The notes below the pieces were generated by a model. That model saw only the letters and a list, made by a program, of their open reading frames with translations, searched no databases and was not told the DNA's origin. A program made the translations under genes and the position numbers. From assembly GCF_002860205.1 (NCBI RefSeq), contig NZ_PGVB01000020.1, forward strand, positions 1-42,111: a stretch of DNA of 42,111 bases, given 5' to 3'. The stretch is from Bacillus sp. T33-2. Lineage in GTDB: Bacteria; Bacillota; Bacilli; Bacillales; Cytobacillaceae. Positions 15,741-24,684 of this stretch are shown one piece after another (the stretch's first letter is position 1; every line of letters starts with the position of its first letter).

Positions 15741-16721
15741 CTATCCGGGCAGAAATTCCAGCTTTTTCTTCAGTTTTTCTTCACTGTAAATCCACCCTGT
15801 ATAAGAGCTGAGGATGTCAAGGTCCAGATCGAGTTTTACGACTGCCACGAATGGATAATGGCCATTGCTTCGGTAGCGTAAATCAATGAACCTGACCTCG
15901 TAATGATCATCGTATTCATCAAGCTCCCATCGGTACACAGGCGAGAAGGACAGGAACGCCGACAGGTTCTTGTCTTTTTTTGCGGCCTGTAAAATAGGCG
16001 TTTCAGGGACAGGGACACGGTTAAACTGATCCAAAATCCTCACATGGTTTTTATGAGCCCTTCCAACAAAAAACTGGTGCTTGTTCATGATTGCGATTCT
16101 CCAGTGGTGATAGCGCATTGTGGGCGCAATAATCACATCTGTAGCATCAGGAACTGCCTGCATGACCGCCATGTACACATTGCGCTGGAAAATAAAGCGG
16201 GTGATATAATAAAGGACAAGCACTGCATATATCACCAGGAACGTATATCCAGGGTGGAGACCGAAGGCCCATAAAAACAGCCCGACCACATGGATGCCGA
16301 AAATGAACGGGTCAAAGGTGTTAATGACTCCCAGCGCCAGCCATTTGCACGAAAACGGCCTCAGGGCCTGGGTACCATATGCATTAAAAATGTCGACAAA
16401 CACGTGCATGAAAACGGCTATAAAAGTCCATAACCATAAATGCAGCAAATTGGCTTCCGGGTGAAACAAGTACACCGCCGCCACAATCAAAAGTGGCCAT
16501 AACAATACGGCAGGAATGGAGTGTGTTACCCCTCTGTGGTTACGGATGTACACTGCGTTATTTCTTAATTTTAGTACTGTATCAATGTCGGGAATCTGGG
16601 AGCCGATAATGGTTGCGACCAGCACGCTGCTTGCGGTCGCCGAGCTTTCTGCCACAACCGGATCAAGTGTGGCGAGGCCGCCCAACGCAAATCCCATGAC
16701 GATGTGTGTACCTGTATCCAA
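15741..16721 (-). CDS. yfhP: YfhP, membrane-bound metal-dependent hydrolase family (YdjM/DUF457-like)
   Basis: 326 residues starting DTGTHIVMGFALGG. Conserved His and Asp motifs are visible (DTGTH, SQIPDIDT, NHRGVTHS, HVFVDIFNAYGTQ), with about four membrane segments between residues 60 and 190 and a soluble C-terminal half. The family is thought to hold membrane-bound metal-dependent hydrolases. Older B. subtilis work proposed YfhP as a negative regulator of neighbouring genes, which this sequence neither supports nor refutes. The start is TTG at 16721 behind AAAGGAGG. It is divergent from mutY across 297 bp. Confidence 0.88.
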   Translation of the reverse strand: MDTGTHIVMGFALGGLATLDPVVAESSATASSVLVATIIGSQIPDIDTVLKLRNNAVYIRNHRGVTHSIPAVLLWPLLIVAAVYLFHPEANLLHLWLWTFIAVFMHVFVDIFNAYGTQALRPFSCKWLALGVINTFDPFIFGIHVVGLFLWAFGLHPGYTFLVIYAVLVLYYITRFIFQRNVYMAVMQAVPDATDVIIAPTMRYHHWRIAIMNKHQFFVGRAHKNHVRILDQFNRVPVPETPILQAAKKDKNLSAFLSFSPVYRWELDEYDDHYEVRFIDLRYRSNGHYPFVAVVKLDLDLDILSSYTGWIYSEEKLKKKLEFLPG

Positions 16722-16820
16722 GGAAATTACCTCCTTTGGAGGAAAACGATTTGAGTTATGACATTTCGGTAAATATTCCTTGTAACTATTGGCATAATCG
16801 TTTACCTTTATTAAGATGAT

Positions 16821-16903
16821 GGGACCTGACCCCCACCAGGCTAAAGCACTACCGCGCCGGGGCCCTGACCCCCACTACGGTGAAGCATTACCACGACGGG
16901 GTT
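16821..16903. repeat. Two tandem 39-bp GACCTGACCCCCAC repeats
   Basis: GGACCTGACCCCCAC at 16822 and GCCCTGACCCCCAC at 16862 head two related units that continue with AGGCTAAAGCACTACCGCG and ACGGTGAAGCATTACCACG. Similar GGGGTCAGG-type repeats are common between genes in Bacillaceae, from memory. No gene is visible in the 297-bp gap 16722-17018, which otherwise holds the upstream regions of yfhP and mutY. Confidence 0.7.
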
Positions 16904-17018
16904 ATGTGAAGCCCGTACAATATGTTATTAACCAAGTTGAAAATTAATGCCCCCGCTATTAGAAATGATAATATTATATTCCCAATTTTATCGCAAGTTA
17001 ACACCCGGAGGAATAAAA

Positions 17019-18125
17019 GTGACAAGACAGAGTTTAATTAATCTTGATGGAATTGATGTTGAAGGATTTCGGAGGGAACTCATCAGCTGGTTCGAACAAG
17101 AGCAAAGAGAGCTGCCATGGAGAATTGATAACGATCCATACAAGGTTTGGGTGTCGGAAATCATGCTTCAACAGACAAGAGTGGATACCGTCATACCTTA
17201 TTTTAACAGATTCATTGAGCAATTCCCAACTATTGGAACACTCGCAGAAGCGGATGAAGATAGAGTTTTAAAGGCATGGGAAGGCCTCGGTTATTATTCG
17301 CGTGCCCGAAACCTCCAAACGGCAGTAAAAGAAGTGCATGAAAAATATGGAGGAAAGGTGCCCGATACACCGGAAGGCATTTCTTCATTAAAAGGGGTTG
17401 GACCGTATACTGCCGGGGCAATATTAAGCATTGCATATGGCAAGCCGGAACCAGCTGTTGATGGAAATGTAATGAGGGTGTTAGCAAGGATTTTGCTGAT
17501 CAGGGAAGACATTGCACGCCCTTCTGTCCGAAAGATTTTTGAAGAGGCGGTCCGAGCCCTTATATCGCATGAAAACCCTTCTTATTTTAACCAGGCTTTG
17601 ATGGAGCTCGGAGCGCTTATTTGCACGCCATCATCACCTTCTTGCCTGCTGTGCCCTGTCAGTGATTATTGCGAGGCTTATCACGAGGGGGAACAAAATG
17701 ATCTCCCAGTCAAGTCAAAAAAGAAAAAACAGAGGGCTGTCCAGCTCGCCGCGGCCGTGTTAACAGATGGTGAAGGCAGGATCCTGATCAGAAAACGTCC
17801 TTCGTCAGGCCTTCTTGCAAATCTATGGGAATTTCCAAATGTAGAAATCAATTTGCCTTTAGAACATGAAAAAGCCCTATTAGCTAATCACATTACCGAC
17901 CAATATCAGACGGCAATAGAACTACGTGACATGACTGGCCATATCGAGCATGTTTTTACCCATTTAATCTGGAATATCCGCGTTTATTCAGGCCGCCTGC
18001 TCAGCAAAATAGAACAGAACGATAATGTAAGGCTTGTAACCGAAGATGAGCTTGCACAATATGCGTTCCCGGTATCCCATCAAAAAATGTGGCAACAGTA
18101 CTTGCACAGAGAAAAAAACGCCTGA
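17019..18125 (+). CDS. mutY: Adenine DNA glycosylase MutY
   Basis: 368 residues. MutY removes adenine mispaired with 8-oxoguanine. The HhH-GPD domain (about 15-215) has Glu47 in SEIMLQQTR, the hairpin [12 protein letters not shown] and Asp148 in [11 protein letters not shown]. The 4Fe-4S cysteines are C202, C209, C212 and C218 in the expected C-x6-C-x2-C-x5-C spacing. A C-terminal NUDIX-like domain that reads 8-oxoG follows ([21 protein letters not shown] region). GTG at 17019 lies after GGAGGAATAAAA; an earlier ATG at 16947 lacks a ribosome site. In B. subtilis the same gene is yfhQ, in the same place. Confidence 0.95.
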   Translation: MTRQSLINLDGIDVEGFRRELISWFEQEQRELPWRIDNDPYKVWVSEIMLQQTRVDTVIPYFNRFIEQFPTIGTLAEADEDRVLKAWEGLGYYSRARNLQTAVKEVHEKYGGKVPDTPEGISSLKGVGPYTAGAILSIAYGKPEPAVDGNVMRVLARILLIREDIARPSVRKIFEEAVRALISHENPSYFNQALMELGALICTPSSPSCLLCPVSDYCEAYHEGEQNDLPVKSKKKKQRAVQLAAAVLTDGEGRILIRKRPSSGLLANLWEFPNVEINLPLEHEKALLANHITDQYQTAIELRDMTGHIEHVFTHLIWNIRVYSGRLLSKIEQNDNVRLVTEDELAQYAFPVSHQKMWQQYLHREKNA

Positions 18126-18138
18126 TGGCGTTTTTTTT
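18113..18138 (+). terminator. Terminator overlapping the mutY stop codon
   Basis: AAAAAACGCC, loop TGAT, GGCGTTTTTTTTT. The loop contains the mutY TGA stop. Confidence 0.88.
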
Positions 18139-18206
18139 TACTGCAGAAACAACCAGCTGTGGGTATATCCATATCAGCCTGCAAACAAAGCCAAGATATT
18201 TCCATA

Positions 18207-18437
18207 TCAATCGTACTTGATTTTTGATCCGTGTGTGTAATCGGCTTCGCTTCGTTTCAAACCGCCGCGCCGCTCGATTTCCTCGACGATATCCCTGTGC
18301 AATGCCTGTCCTTCGGCGTTCAGGTACGGCACGACCTGTTGCAATGAGTGGTGGAAAAACGCGAGTTCACTATCATCCCAGTCCTGTTTGGACATCATTG
18401 ATAATTCGGTCATATCACGGCCGACATACATATTCAT
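18207..18437 (-). CDS. yfhS: YfhS family protein
   Basis: 76 residues, hydrophilic, with MSKQDWDDSELAFFHHSLQQ, VPYLNAEGQALHRDIVEEIERRGGL and a C-terminal ADYTHGSKIKYD. It matches YfhS in size and in position between mutY and fabL. Function unknown; a sporulation role is only suggested by its distribution. AAAGGATGAA upstream fits either ATG 18437 (close spacing) or ATG 18431, so the true start may be two codons later. Confidence 0.82.
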   Translation of the reverse strand: MNMYVGRDMTELSMMSKQDWDDSELAFFHHSLQQVVPYLNAEGQALHRDIVEEIERRGGLKRSEADYTHGSKIKYD

Positions 18438-18512
18438 TTCATCCTTTCCTTTTTATGATGAAGCTATCGTTTGTCTATACATTGTCTTATATACCTGGAA
18501 AAGCTAAAATAA

Positions 18513-19292
<780 letters not shown>

Positions 19293-19375
19293 TTCAGCCA
19301 TGAATCCCATTTCCATGAAAAGACAGGATAGCAGCCTCCCGGACTGGTTACATTAAGTTTGTGGAGGTGATAATT

Positions 19376-20041
19376 ATGGCAAACAAATTAAACCAGACAC
19401 AAGCTGGCACTAACATTCAACAAGTTAGACAGCAAAACGGCGCAGCCCAAAGTGGACTGGGGGCACAAGCAGGACAAGGTGCCCGTGGCGGACAATTTGG
19501 AACTGAATTTGCTGCTGATCAACAATTGAGAAATGCTGAGGCACTCAGACAGCAAAACCAGCAGGCACAGGCAAGCCAGGCCCAAAGCGGACTGGGCGCG
19601 CAAGCAGGATTACGCGCCCAAGCGGGACAAGGTGCGCAAGCCGGTCTCGGCGCTCAAGCGGGACAAGGTGCGCAAGCCGGTCTCGGCGCCCAAGCGGGAC
19701 AAGGAGCGCAAGCCGGACTCGGCGCCCAAGCGGGACAAGGAGCGCAAGCTGGACTCGGTGCCCAAGCGGGGCAAGGTGCGCAAGCCGGACAATTTGGAAC
19801 CGAATTTGCTGCTGAATCACAAACAAATGCTCAGGCAGTGCGACAGCAAAACCAGCAGGCGCAGGCAAGCCGGGCCCAAAGCGGTCTTGGTGCGCAAGCG
19901 GGTCAGAATGCCGGGGCAGGGCAATTTGGAACAGAGTTTGCTTCTGAATCGCAAACAGACGCTCAGGCAGTTCGGAGACAGAACCAGCAGGCACTGGCAA
20001 GACGCGCCCAAAGCGCTGCCCGGTCATCACAACAAAGCTAA
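19376..20041 (+). CDS. sspE: Gamma-type small acid-soluble spore protein, expanded
   Basis: 221 residues, against about 84 in B. subtilis SspE. Gamma SASPs do not bind DNA; they are an amino-acid store digested by GPR during germination. The protein is rich in Gln, Ala and Gly. It has three FGTEFA GPR-type sites (TEFA at 43-46, 142-145 and 186-189), each followed by the AESQTNAQAVRQQNQQAQAS-type module. Between the first and second sites (about 73-139) lies a tandem array of the 12-residue unit GQGAQAGLGAQA. GGAGGTGATAATT precedes ATG 19376. Position between fabL and ygaB matches sspE. Confidence 0.93.
   Translation: MANKLNQTQAGTNIQQVRQQNGAAQSGLGAQAGQGARGGQFGTEFAADQQLRNAEALRQQNQQAQASQAQSGLGAQAGLRAQAGQGAQAGLGAQAGQGAQAGLGAQAGQGAQAGLGAQAGQGAQAGLGAQAGQGAQAGQFGTEFAAESQTNAQAVRQQNQQAQASRAQSGLGAQAGQNAGAGQFGTEFASESQTDAQAVRRQNQQALARRAQSAARSSQQS
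19605..19794 (+). repeat. 36-bp tandem repeat inside sspE
   Basis: A 36-bp unit (core GCGGGACAAGGTGCGCAAGC followed by CGGTCTCGGCGCTCAA) occurs a little over four times, preceded by a diverged half unit. Differences are almost all at third codon positions, so the protein repeat is kept exact. Confidence 0.9.
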
Positions 20042-20055
20042 TATCACATTCCCAC

Positions 20056-20085
20056 AGGCACTCTTCATTGAAGGGTGCCTTTTTG
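20056..20085 (+). terminator. Terminator of sspE
   Basis: AGGCACTCTT, loop CATTG, AAGGGTGCCT, then TTTTTG. The 215 bp that follow to ygaB contain a short dispersed-repeat remnant (20083-20100) and an AAACGG/CCGTTT inverted repeat, but no gene. Confidence 0.85.
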
Positions 20086-20329
20086 TCCAGCGCCTAACAG
20101 TTTTCATCATGAATACGTCATCCTGAGTGGTTTATGGTGGAAAAAAATTCATGGTCAGTGTTTTAACTCCATTATGAAACGGTAATATTAGTAAAGCCGT
20201 TTTGTCACCTTCTGGAATGTGGGTTGTACTTCGACAAAGCTTCCAGACATTTTACAGAAGTAGCCAAAGGATATCCTGCTGCGTGGCCGAATACATAAGA
20301 TGAAAAAACTTACAGGCGGTGGTAGATGC

Positions 20330-20584
20330 ATGGATCAGTTTAACCAATTGGTAACCACGCAACTGAAGACAATGGATAAGCTGCTGGATATTCAAAGTGA
20401 GCTTGAAAAGTGCCAGCAGATTGAAGAAGAACTTCAATCGCTTCAACAGGAAACAGAACTCGAAGAAATACGGGCTGAAATTCAGAGAATGAAGAACGAG
20501 CTGAGCGATATTCACCGCATTTTTGAACAGCAGACAGAAGAAGTGATCCGTTCCTACCAGGAAACGAATGTAACCCAGAGGTGA
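20330..20584 (+). CDS. ygaB: YgaB family protein
   Basis: 84 residues, almost entirely predicted coiled coil (LVTTQLKTMDKLLDIQSELE, then EEELQSLQQETELEEIRAEI, then QRMKNELSDIHRIFEQQTEE). Function unknown. ATG at 20330 follows AGGCGGTGG; an upstream in-frame ATG at 20300 is less likely. Identity rests on length, coiled-coil pattern and position between sspE and ygaC. Confidence 0.82.
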   Translation: MDQFNQLVTTQLKTMDKLLDIQSELEKCQQIEEELQSLQQETELEEIRAEIQRMKNELSDIHRIFEQQTEEVIRSYQETNVTQR

Positions 20585-20617
20585 AAATCACCAGTACCGA
20601 TATATGGATACATTATC

Positions 20618-20650
20618 GAGCCATTGTGTGAAAACAATGGTTCTTTTGTT
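20618..20650 (+). terminator. Terminator of ygaB
   Basis: GAGCCATTGT, loop GTGAAA, ACAATGGTTC, followed by TTTTGTTTT. Confidence 0.85.
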
Positions 20651-20785
20651 TTAAATTCTCTCCCGAACCGTTATAATAATAAAAAATAGGAATCGTTCTT
20701 TGTTGCCTTTTGTCGTTTGGCATTTCATAGATAAAGATACATTGATAGGTTGCAAAGCTTCCGGGATAGGAAAGTAGGGGAAAAA

Positions 20786-21316
20786 ATGGGCGTACCCATG
20801 GAAGGTGAATCTGTCCAAATCCATAGCTATAAGCACAATGGGCATATCCATCGCGTCTGGGATGAAACAACCATCTTAAAAGGGAATCAAAACCTCGTCA
20901 TTGGCGGCAATGACAGGACGGTTGTCACGGAGTCGGACGGCAGGACCTGGATCACCCGTGAGCCTGCCATTTGCTATTTCCACTCCCAGCACTGGTTCAA
21001 CGTCATCGGCATGATACGGGAAGACGGGGTTTACTATTACTGCAACATCAGTTCGCCCTTCATTTTTGATGGGGAAGCGTTGAAATATATCGATTATGAT
21101 CTCGATATTAAAGTATTTCCTGATATGACGTTTAACTTGTTGGACGAGGATGAATACGAACGCCATCGAAAAGAAATGCAATACCCTGATGTAATCGATA
21201 AAATTCTGAAATTCAATGTAGAAAAGTTGATTCGCTGCATCAGGCAGAGAAAAGGACCGTTCGCACCGGATTTTATTGATATTTGGTATGAACGTTTTCT
21301 TACGTACCGGCGTTAA
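20786..21316 (+). CDS. ygaC: YgaC, nucleoside tri-/diphosphate phosphatase family (DUF402)
   Basis: 176 residues, the length I recall for B. subtilis YgaC. The family has a beta-barrel fold and hydrolyses nucleoside tri- and diphosphates in a staphylococcal member. Visible family motifs are [39 protein letters not shown] and the acidic [11 protein letters not shown] with the expected metal ligands. ATG at 20786 follows AGTAGGGGAA; an earlier in-frame start at 20750 has no ribosome site. It has its own terminator. Confidence 0.85.
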   Translation: MGVPMEGESVQIHSYKHNGHIHRVWDETTILKGNQNLVIGGNDRTVVTESDGRTWITREPAICYFHSQHWFNVIGMIREDGVYYYCNISSPFIFDGEALKYIDYDLDIKVFPDMTFNLLDEDEYERHRKEMQYPDVIDKILKFNVEKLIRCIRQRKGPFAPDFIDIWYERFLTYRR

Positions 21317-21343
21317 TAATTGTAAAGCGATTAGGTTCAGCCG

Positions 21344-21376
21344 CCTGTTGACTGAGTTCAACAGGTTTTTGTTTTT
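21344..21376 (+). terminator. Terminator of ygaC
   Basis: CCTGTTGA, loop CTGAGT, TCAACAGG, followed by TTTTTGTTTTTT. Confidence 0.88.
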
Positions 21377-21405
21377 TGGCCTGAGGACAGCTAGGGGGAA
21401 TTTGC

Positions 21406-23154
21406 ATGGGCAGTATCCGCAGATATTTTGAATTTGTAAAACCATACCGGTGGCAAATCATCGGAACGATTATCATTGGTATCTTGAAATTTGCCATTCC
21501 TCTCCTTATACCACTTTTAATAAAATTCGTCGTTGACGATGTTGTCCAGAATGACACGCTGTCAAAGGCGGAAAAGTCGAACCAACTGTTGGTTGTAATG
21601 AGTATCATGATTGTCATTTTCGTCATTCTCCGCCCGCCTATTGAATATTACCGCCAATATTATGCCCAGTGGACTGCAAGCAAAATCCTGTACGACATCC
21701 GTGACAGGCTGTTTACCCACCTTCAAAAGCTCAGCTTCAAATATTACGCGAATACAAGGGCGGGAGAAGTGATTTCACGGGTGATAAATGACGTAGAGCA
21801 GACCAAAACCTTCGTTATCACCGGGCTTATGAACCTTTGGCTTGACGTGGCCACAATTGTGATAGCGGTTGCCATTATGTTCACGATGGATGTAACGCTG
21901 ACGATCGCCTCATTGGTCCTGTTCCCATTTTACGCGTTTTCGGTCAGATTTTTTTTCGGGAATTTGCGGATATTAACAAAGCAGCGGTCCCAGGCGCTTG
22001 CTGAAGTACAAAGCTATTTGCATGAACGGGTCGCCGGCATGTCGGTTATTAAAAGCTTCGCGATCGAGGATTACGAACAAACCCGGTTTGATCATGAAAA
22101 TCACAACTTCCTGAAAAAGGCGCTGGAACATACTAGATGGAATGCCAAAGCCTTTGCTGTTGTTAACACGATCACGGATATTGCTCCTTTAATCGTGATA
22201 GGATATTCGGGATTCCAGGTAGTGCAAGGGAATCTCTCAATCGGCACGATGGTTGCATTCATCGCTTACATTGACAGGCTTTATAATCCATTGAGGAGAT
22301 TGGTTAACTCTTCGACGAGCTTGACCCAGTCCATCGCTTCCATGGACAGGGTGTTCGAATTGATGGACGAAAAATACGATATCGAAGACTCGCCTGACTC
22401 AATAGAATTACAAAAGCTCCACGGGGACATCACCTTTGAAAATGTCAGCTTTGCGTATGAAGAAGGCGGCGGCATGGCTCTTAAAAATATATCACTGGAT
22501 GTTAAAAAAGGTGAAACGATCGCCCTGGTCGGGATGAGCGGGGGAGGGAAATCCTCATTCGTCAGCCTGATACCAAGGTTTTACGATGTGACCGACGGGA
22601 GGATCCTCCTGGATGGCCAGGATATACGTTCGTTTAAAGTAAGGTCATTGCGTGATAAAATCGGAATAGTACTGCAGGACAATATTTTATTCAGTGAATC
22701 TGTAAAGACCAATATCCTTCTGGGGAAACCTGATGCGAATGACGAAGAGGTCATTCAGGCGGCCCGTGCTGCAAACGCGCATGAATTTATCGAGAACCTT
22801 CCAGAGGGCTACGAAACTAAAGTAGGGGAGCGGGGCGTCAAGCTGTCCGGCGGCCAGAAGCAACGGGTGGCGATTGCCCGCGTCTTTCTAAAAAATCCGC
22901 CTATCCTGATTCTGGATGAGGCTACATCTGCACTTGATCTGGAGAGCGAGCACCAAATCCAGGAAGCCCTTGAAAAACTGGCCAAAGACCGCACGACCTT
23001 TATTGTGGCACATCGTTTATCCACGATCACCCATGCAGATAGGATCGTCCTGATTGAGCACGGAGAAATTACCGAGGTGGGAACCCATGAGCAGCTAATG
23101 GCCCGGCAGGGAGGCTATTACCGGCTTTTCCAGGTACAGCAGCTTGAAAATTAA
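21406..23154 (+). CDS. ygaD: ABC exporter YgaD (membrane domain fused to ATPase)
   Basis: 582 residues: six-helix exporter domain (about 1-320), then an ATPase domain. Walker A is GMSGGGKSS, the signature [13 protein letters not shown], Walker [12 protein letters not shown] and the switch IVAHRLSTI. All catalytic residues are canonical, so it should work as a homodimer, unlike the exporter pair at 7067-10575. It is in the MsbA/BmrA/Sav1866-like class that moves lipids or drugs outwards. TAGGGGGAA precedes the ATG. Position next to ygaC and ygaE matches B. subtilis. Confidence 0.92.
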   Translation: MGSIRRYFEFVKPYRWQIIGTIIIGILKFAIPLLIPLLIKFVVDDVVQNDTLSKAEKSNQLLVVMSIMIVIFVILRPPIEYYRQYYAQWTASKILYDIRDRLFTHLQKLSFKYYANTRAGEVISRVINDVEQTKTFVITGLMNLWLDVATIVIAVAIMFTMDVTLTIASLVLFPFYAFSVRFFFGNLRILTKQRSQALAEVQSYLHERVAGMSVIKSFAIEDYEQTRFDHENHNFLKKALEHTRWNAKAFAVVNTITDIAPLIVIGYSGFQVVQGNLSIGTMVAFIAYIDRLYNPLRRLVNSSTSLTQSIASMDRVFELMDEKYDIEDSPDSIELQKLHGDITFENVSFAYEEGGGMALKNISLDVKKGETIALVGMSGGGKSSFVSLIPRFYDVTDGRILLDGQDIRSFKVRSLRDKIGIVLQDNILFSESVKTNILLGKPDANDEEVIQAARAANAHEFIENLPEGYETKVGERGVKLSGGQKQRVAIARVFLKNPPILILDEATSALDLESEHQIQEALEKLAKDRTTFIVAHRLSTITHADRIVLIEHGEITEVGTHEQLMARQGGYYRLFQVQQLEN

Positions 23155-23214
23155 TATTCTTGGGCATATTTTCGGCAGGATATAGGGCAGAAACCGGAAA
23201 TCCAGGTTTTCATT

Positions 23215-23337
23215 ATTAAGCGGAAACTAGCGTGAATTAAGCGAAAATCACAGTTGATTAAGCGAAAATAGGGTTAATTAAGCGAAAATAGGTGCCAATT
23301 AAGCGAAAAACAGGATAATTAAGCGGAACCCTACTTC
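23215..23337. repeat. AATTAAGCGAAAA repeat, about 20-bp period, six copies
   Basis: Between the convergent ygaD and ygaE genes, TTAAGCG(A/G)AA recurs at about 23217, 23238, 23258, 23278, 23299 and 23318. Variable 6-9 bp tails separate the copies. The unit has no inverted symmetry and no coding frame. Confidence 0.88.
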
Positions 23338-23350
23338 TCGACAAACAGGA

Positions 23351-23381
23351 AAAGCAGCTGACTGGCATCAGCTGCTTTTTT
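23351..23381. terminator. Bidirectional terminator between ygaD and ygaE
   Basis: AAAGCAGCTGA, loop CTGGCA, TCAGCTGCTTTTTT, an 11-bp stem with A and T tails on the two sides. Confidence 0.88.
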
Positions 23382-23388
23382 GCGGGGT

Positions 23389-24468
23389 TTATTCATAATT
23401 CTGCTCGATGGTAACCTGATTTTCGTCTTTATGAAACGATTGGAAGCTGCTTACAAGGACATCCAGATGCTCGACTTGCTCCCCGTATTCCATAATGATT
23501 GAAACAAACTGCATCACATGGTAAAGGATAGGGCTGTCTTCGGCAGCCATATTTTTTTGCTGCGCAAGAAACAACTCAAATAATTCCTTTTTATTTAAAC
23601 ATGCATCGCCTTCCATAAAGGAAGCCTCCGCCCGGACTTTTCCAATAAATTTTAACAGTACCTGCTCATGGTGGTTGATGAGGCAGTCAAGCTGGTGCTG
23701 TATGGCTTCCTGGAATTCAGCAGGCATTTGGTTAAATTCGTTTTCGTAACGGTGCAGCCGTTTCAATGTTTCCAGCGCTTTTTTCGTTGCCGTGATCATC
23801 TGCCGGTAAATGACAAGCTTCCTTGACTTCGCAAGCAGATTTTTCTTGAAATAGTTCCTTTCTTCTTTGTACATCAAATAAAGCTGGTCGAGCTTGATCG
23901 ATTCTTCCCTCAGTTTTTCGATATCAGCTTTCAACAGCTGATGCTCGGAGGCATGTCTTGTGCTTACGCGGATCCATTTGGTGATCTCTTCGGTGAGCAA
24001 AGCGTTCTTGTTATAGAGCTTGTTTTCATATTTTGGCGGCAGAAACACAAGGTTAACAATGAATGCAGCCACAACGCCGAGCATGATTGTGGAAAAGCGG
24101 ATCAGCGCAAACTCGATAAACTCATCCCCGGGCGTTTCCATAATCGCAATTAAAGTTACAAGCGACAATGAAATAGCATTACCAAGCTTTAATTTAAGGT
24201 TAAGGGTAATGACAAGAATGGCGGCAAGGCCAATAATAAAGAAATTATTACCTAAGGCAAGCACGAATAAAACCGCGGTCGCAGCCCCAATCAAGTTTCC
24301 CTGGATTTGTTCGATAATCGATAAATAAGAGCGGTAAATGGTTGGCTGGACAGCAAAAATCGCTGCAATCCCCGCAAATACCGGAGATGGCAGGTCGAAC
24401 AGCTGTGCAAGAAACAGAGATAATATGATTGCAATTCCCGTTTTTAAAATTCGGGCACCAAGTTTCAT
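23389..24468 (-). CDS. ygaE: YgaE, aromatic acid exporter (FUSC/ArAE-like) membrane protein
   Basis: 359 residues. The N-terminal 145 residues hold about five membrane helices (LGARILKTGIAIILSLFLAQ start, PSPVFAGIAAIFAVQPTIYRS motif). The rest is a soluble helical domain with probable coiled coil around 185-250. This layout and the QPTIYRS motif fit the DUF939/aromatic acid exporter family; substrates are not known for this member. AAAGGAATT precedes the ATG. It converges with ygaD, as in B. subtilis. Confidence 0.85.
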   Translation of the reverse strand: MKLGARILKTGIAIILSLFLAQLFDLPSPVFAGIAAIFAVQPTIYRSYLSIIEQIQGNLIGAATAVLFVLALGNNFFIIGLAAILVITLNLKLKLGNAISLSLVTLIAIMETPGDEFIEFALIRFSTIMLGVVAAFIVNLVFLPPKYENKLYNKNALLTEEITKWIRVSTRHASEHQLLKADIEKLREESIKLDQLYLMYKEERNYFKKNLLAKSRKLVIYRQMITATKKALETLKRLHRYENEFNQMPAEFQEAIQHQLDCLINHHEQVLLKFIGKVRAEASFMEGDACLNKKELFELFLAQQKNMAAEDSPILYHVMQFVSIIMEYGEQVEHLDVLVSSFQSFHKDENQVTIEQNYE

Positions 24469-24553
24469 GCTGATATAATTCCTTTCCTTTTAAAGCATTG
24501 TGCAATTGTACTTTAAACTATAATACTTAAAACTAAACAATATTGTACTATAC

Positions 24554-24640
24554 ATGGGATATAGAAGAAGTTCAAGCGGCAAATTTAAGAATTATGCAAT
24601 TTGGGATGAGATTCCAGGAGGACTTACTGTACTAGAATAA
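24554..24640 (+). CDS. Possible 28-residue small protein
   Basis: An ATG-initiated frame reads MGYRRSSSGKFKNYAIWDEI and ends IPGGLTVLE, with its stop directly before a hairpin. The sequence has balanced composition and a tryptophan, but I see no ribosome site before the ATG and do not recognise the product. It lies alone between the minus-strand genes ygaE and gltB. It may be a real small gene, a fragment, or chance. Confidence 0.25.
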   Translation: MGYRRSSSGKFKNYAIWDEIPGGLTVLE

Positions 24641-24668
24641 AAAAGCGGCCCGGGGGCCGCTTTTGATT
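24641..24668 (-). terminator. Terminator of gltB
   Basis: On the minus strand: AAAAGCGGCC, loop CCCG, GGCCGCTTTTTT. Confidence 0.85.
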
Positions 24669-24684
24669 TTTCAGTAGTGCTATA

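Noticed and set aside
19533-20126. Second open frame across the sspE repeat (197 codons)
   Set aside because: A repeat of 36 bp keeps all three frames open. The translation is Arg/Lys/Pro-rich repeat with no family match, whereas the SspE frame has GPR sites and a ribosome site.
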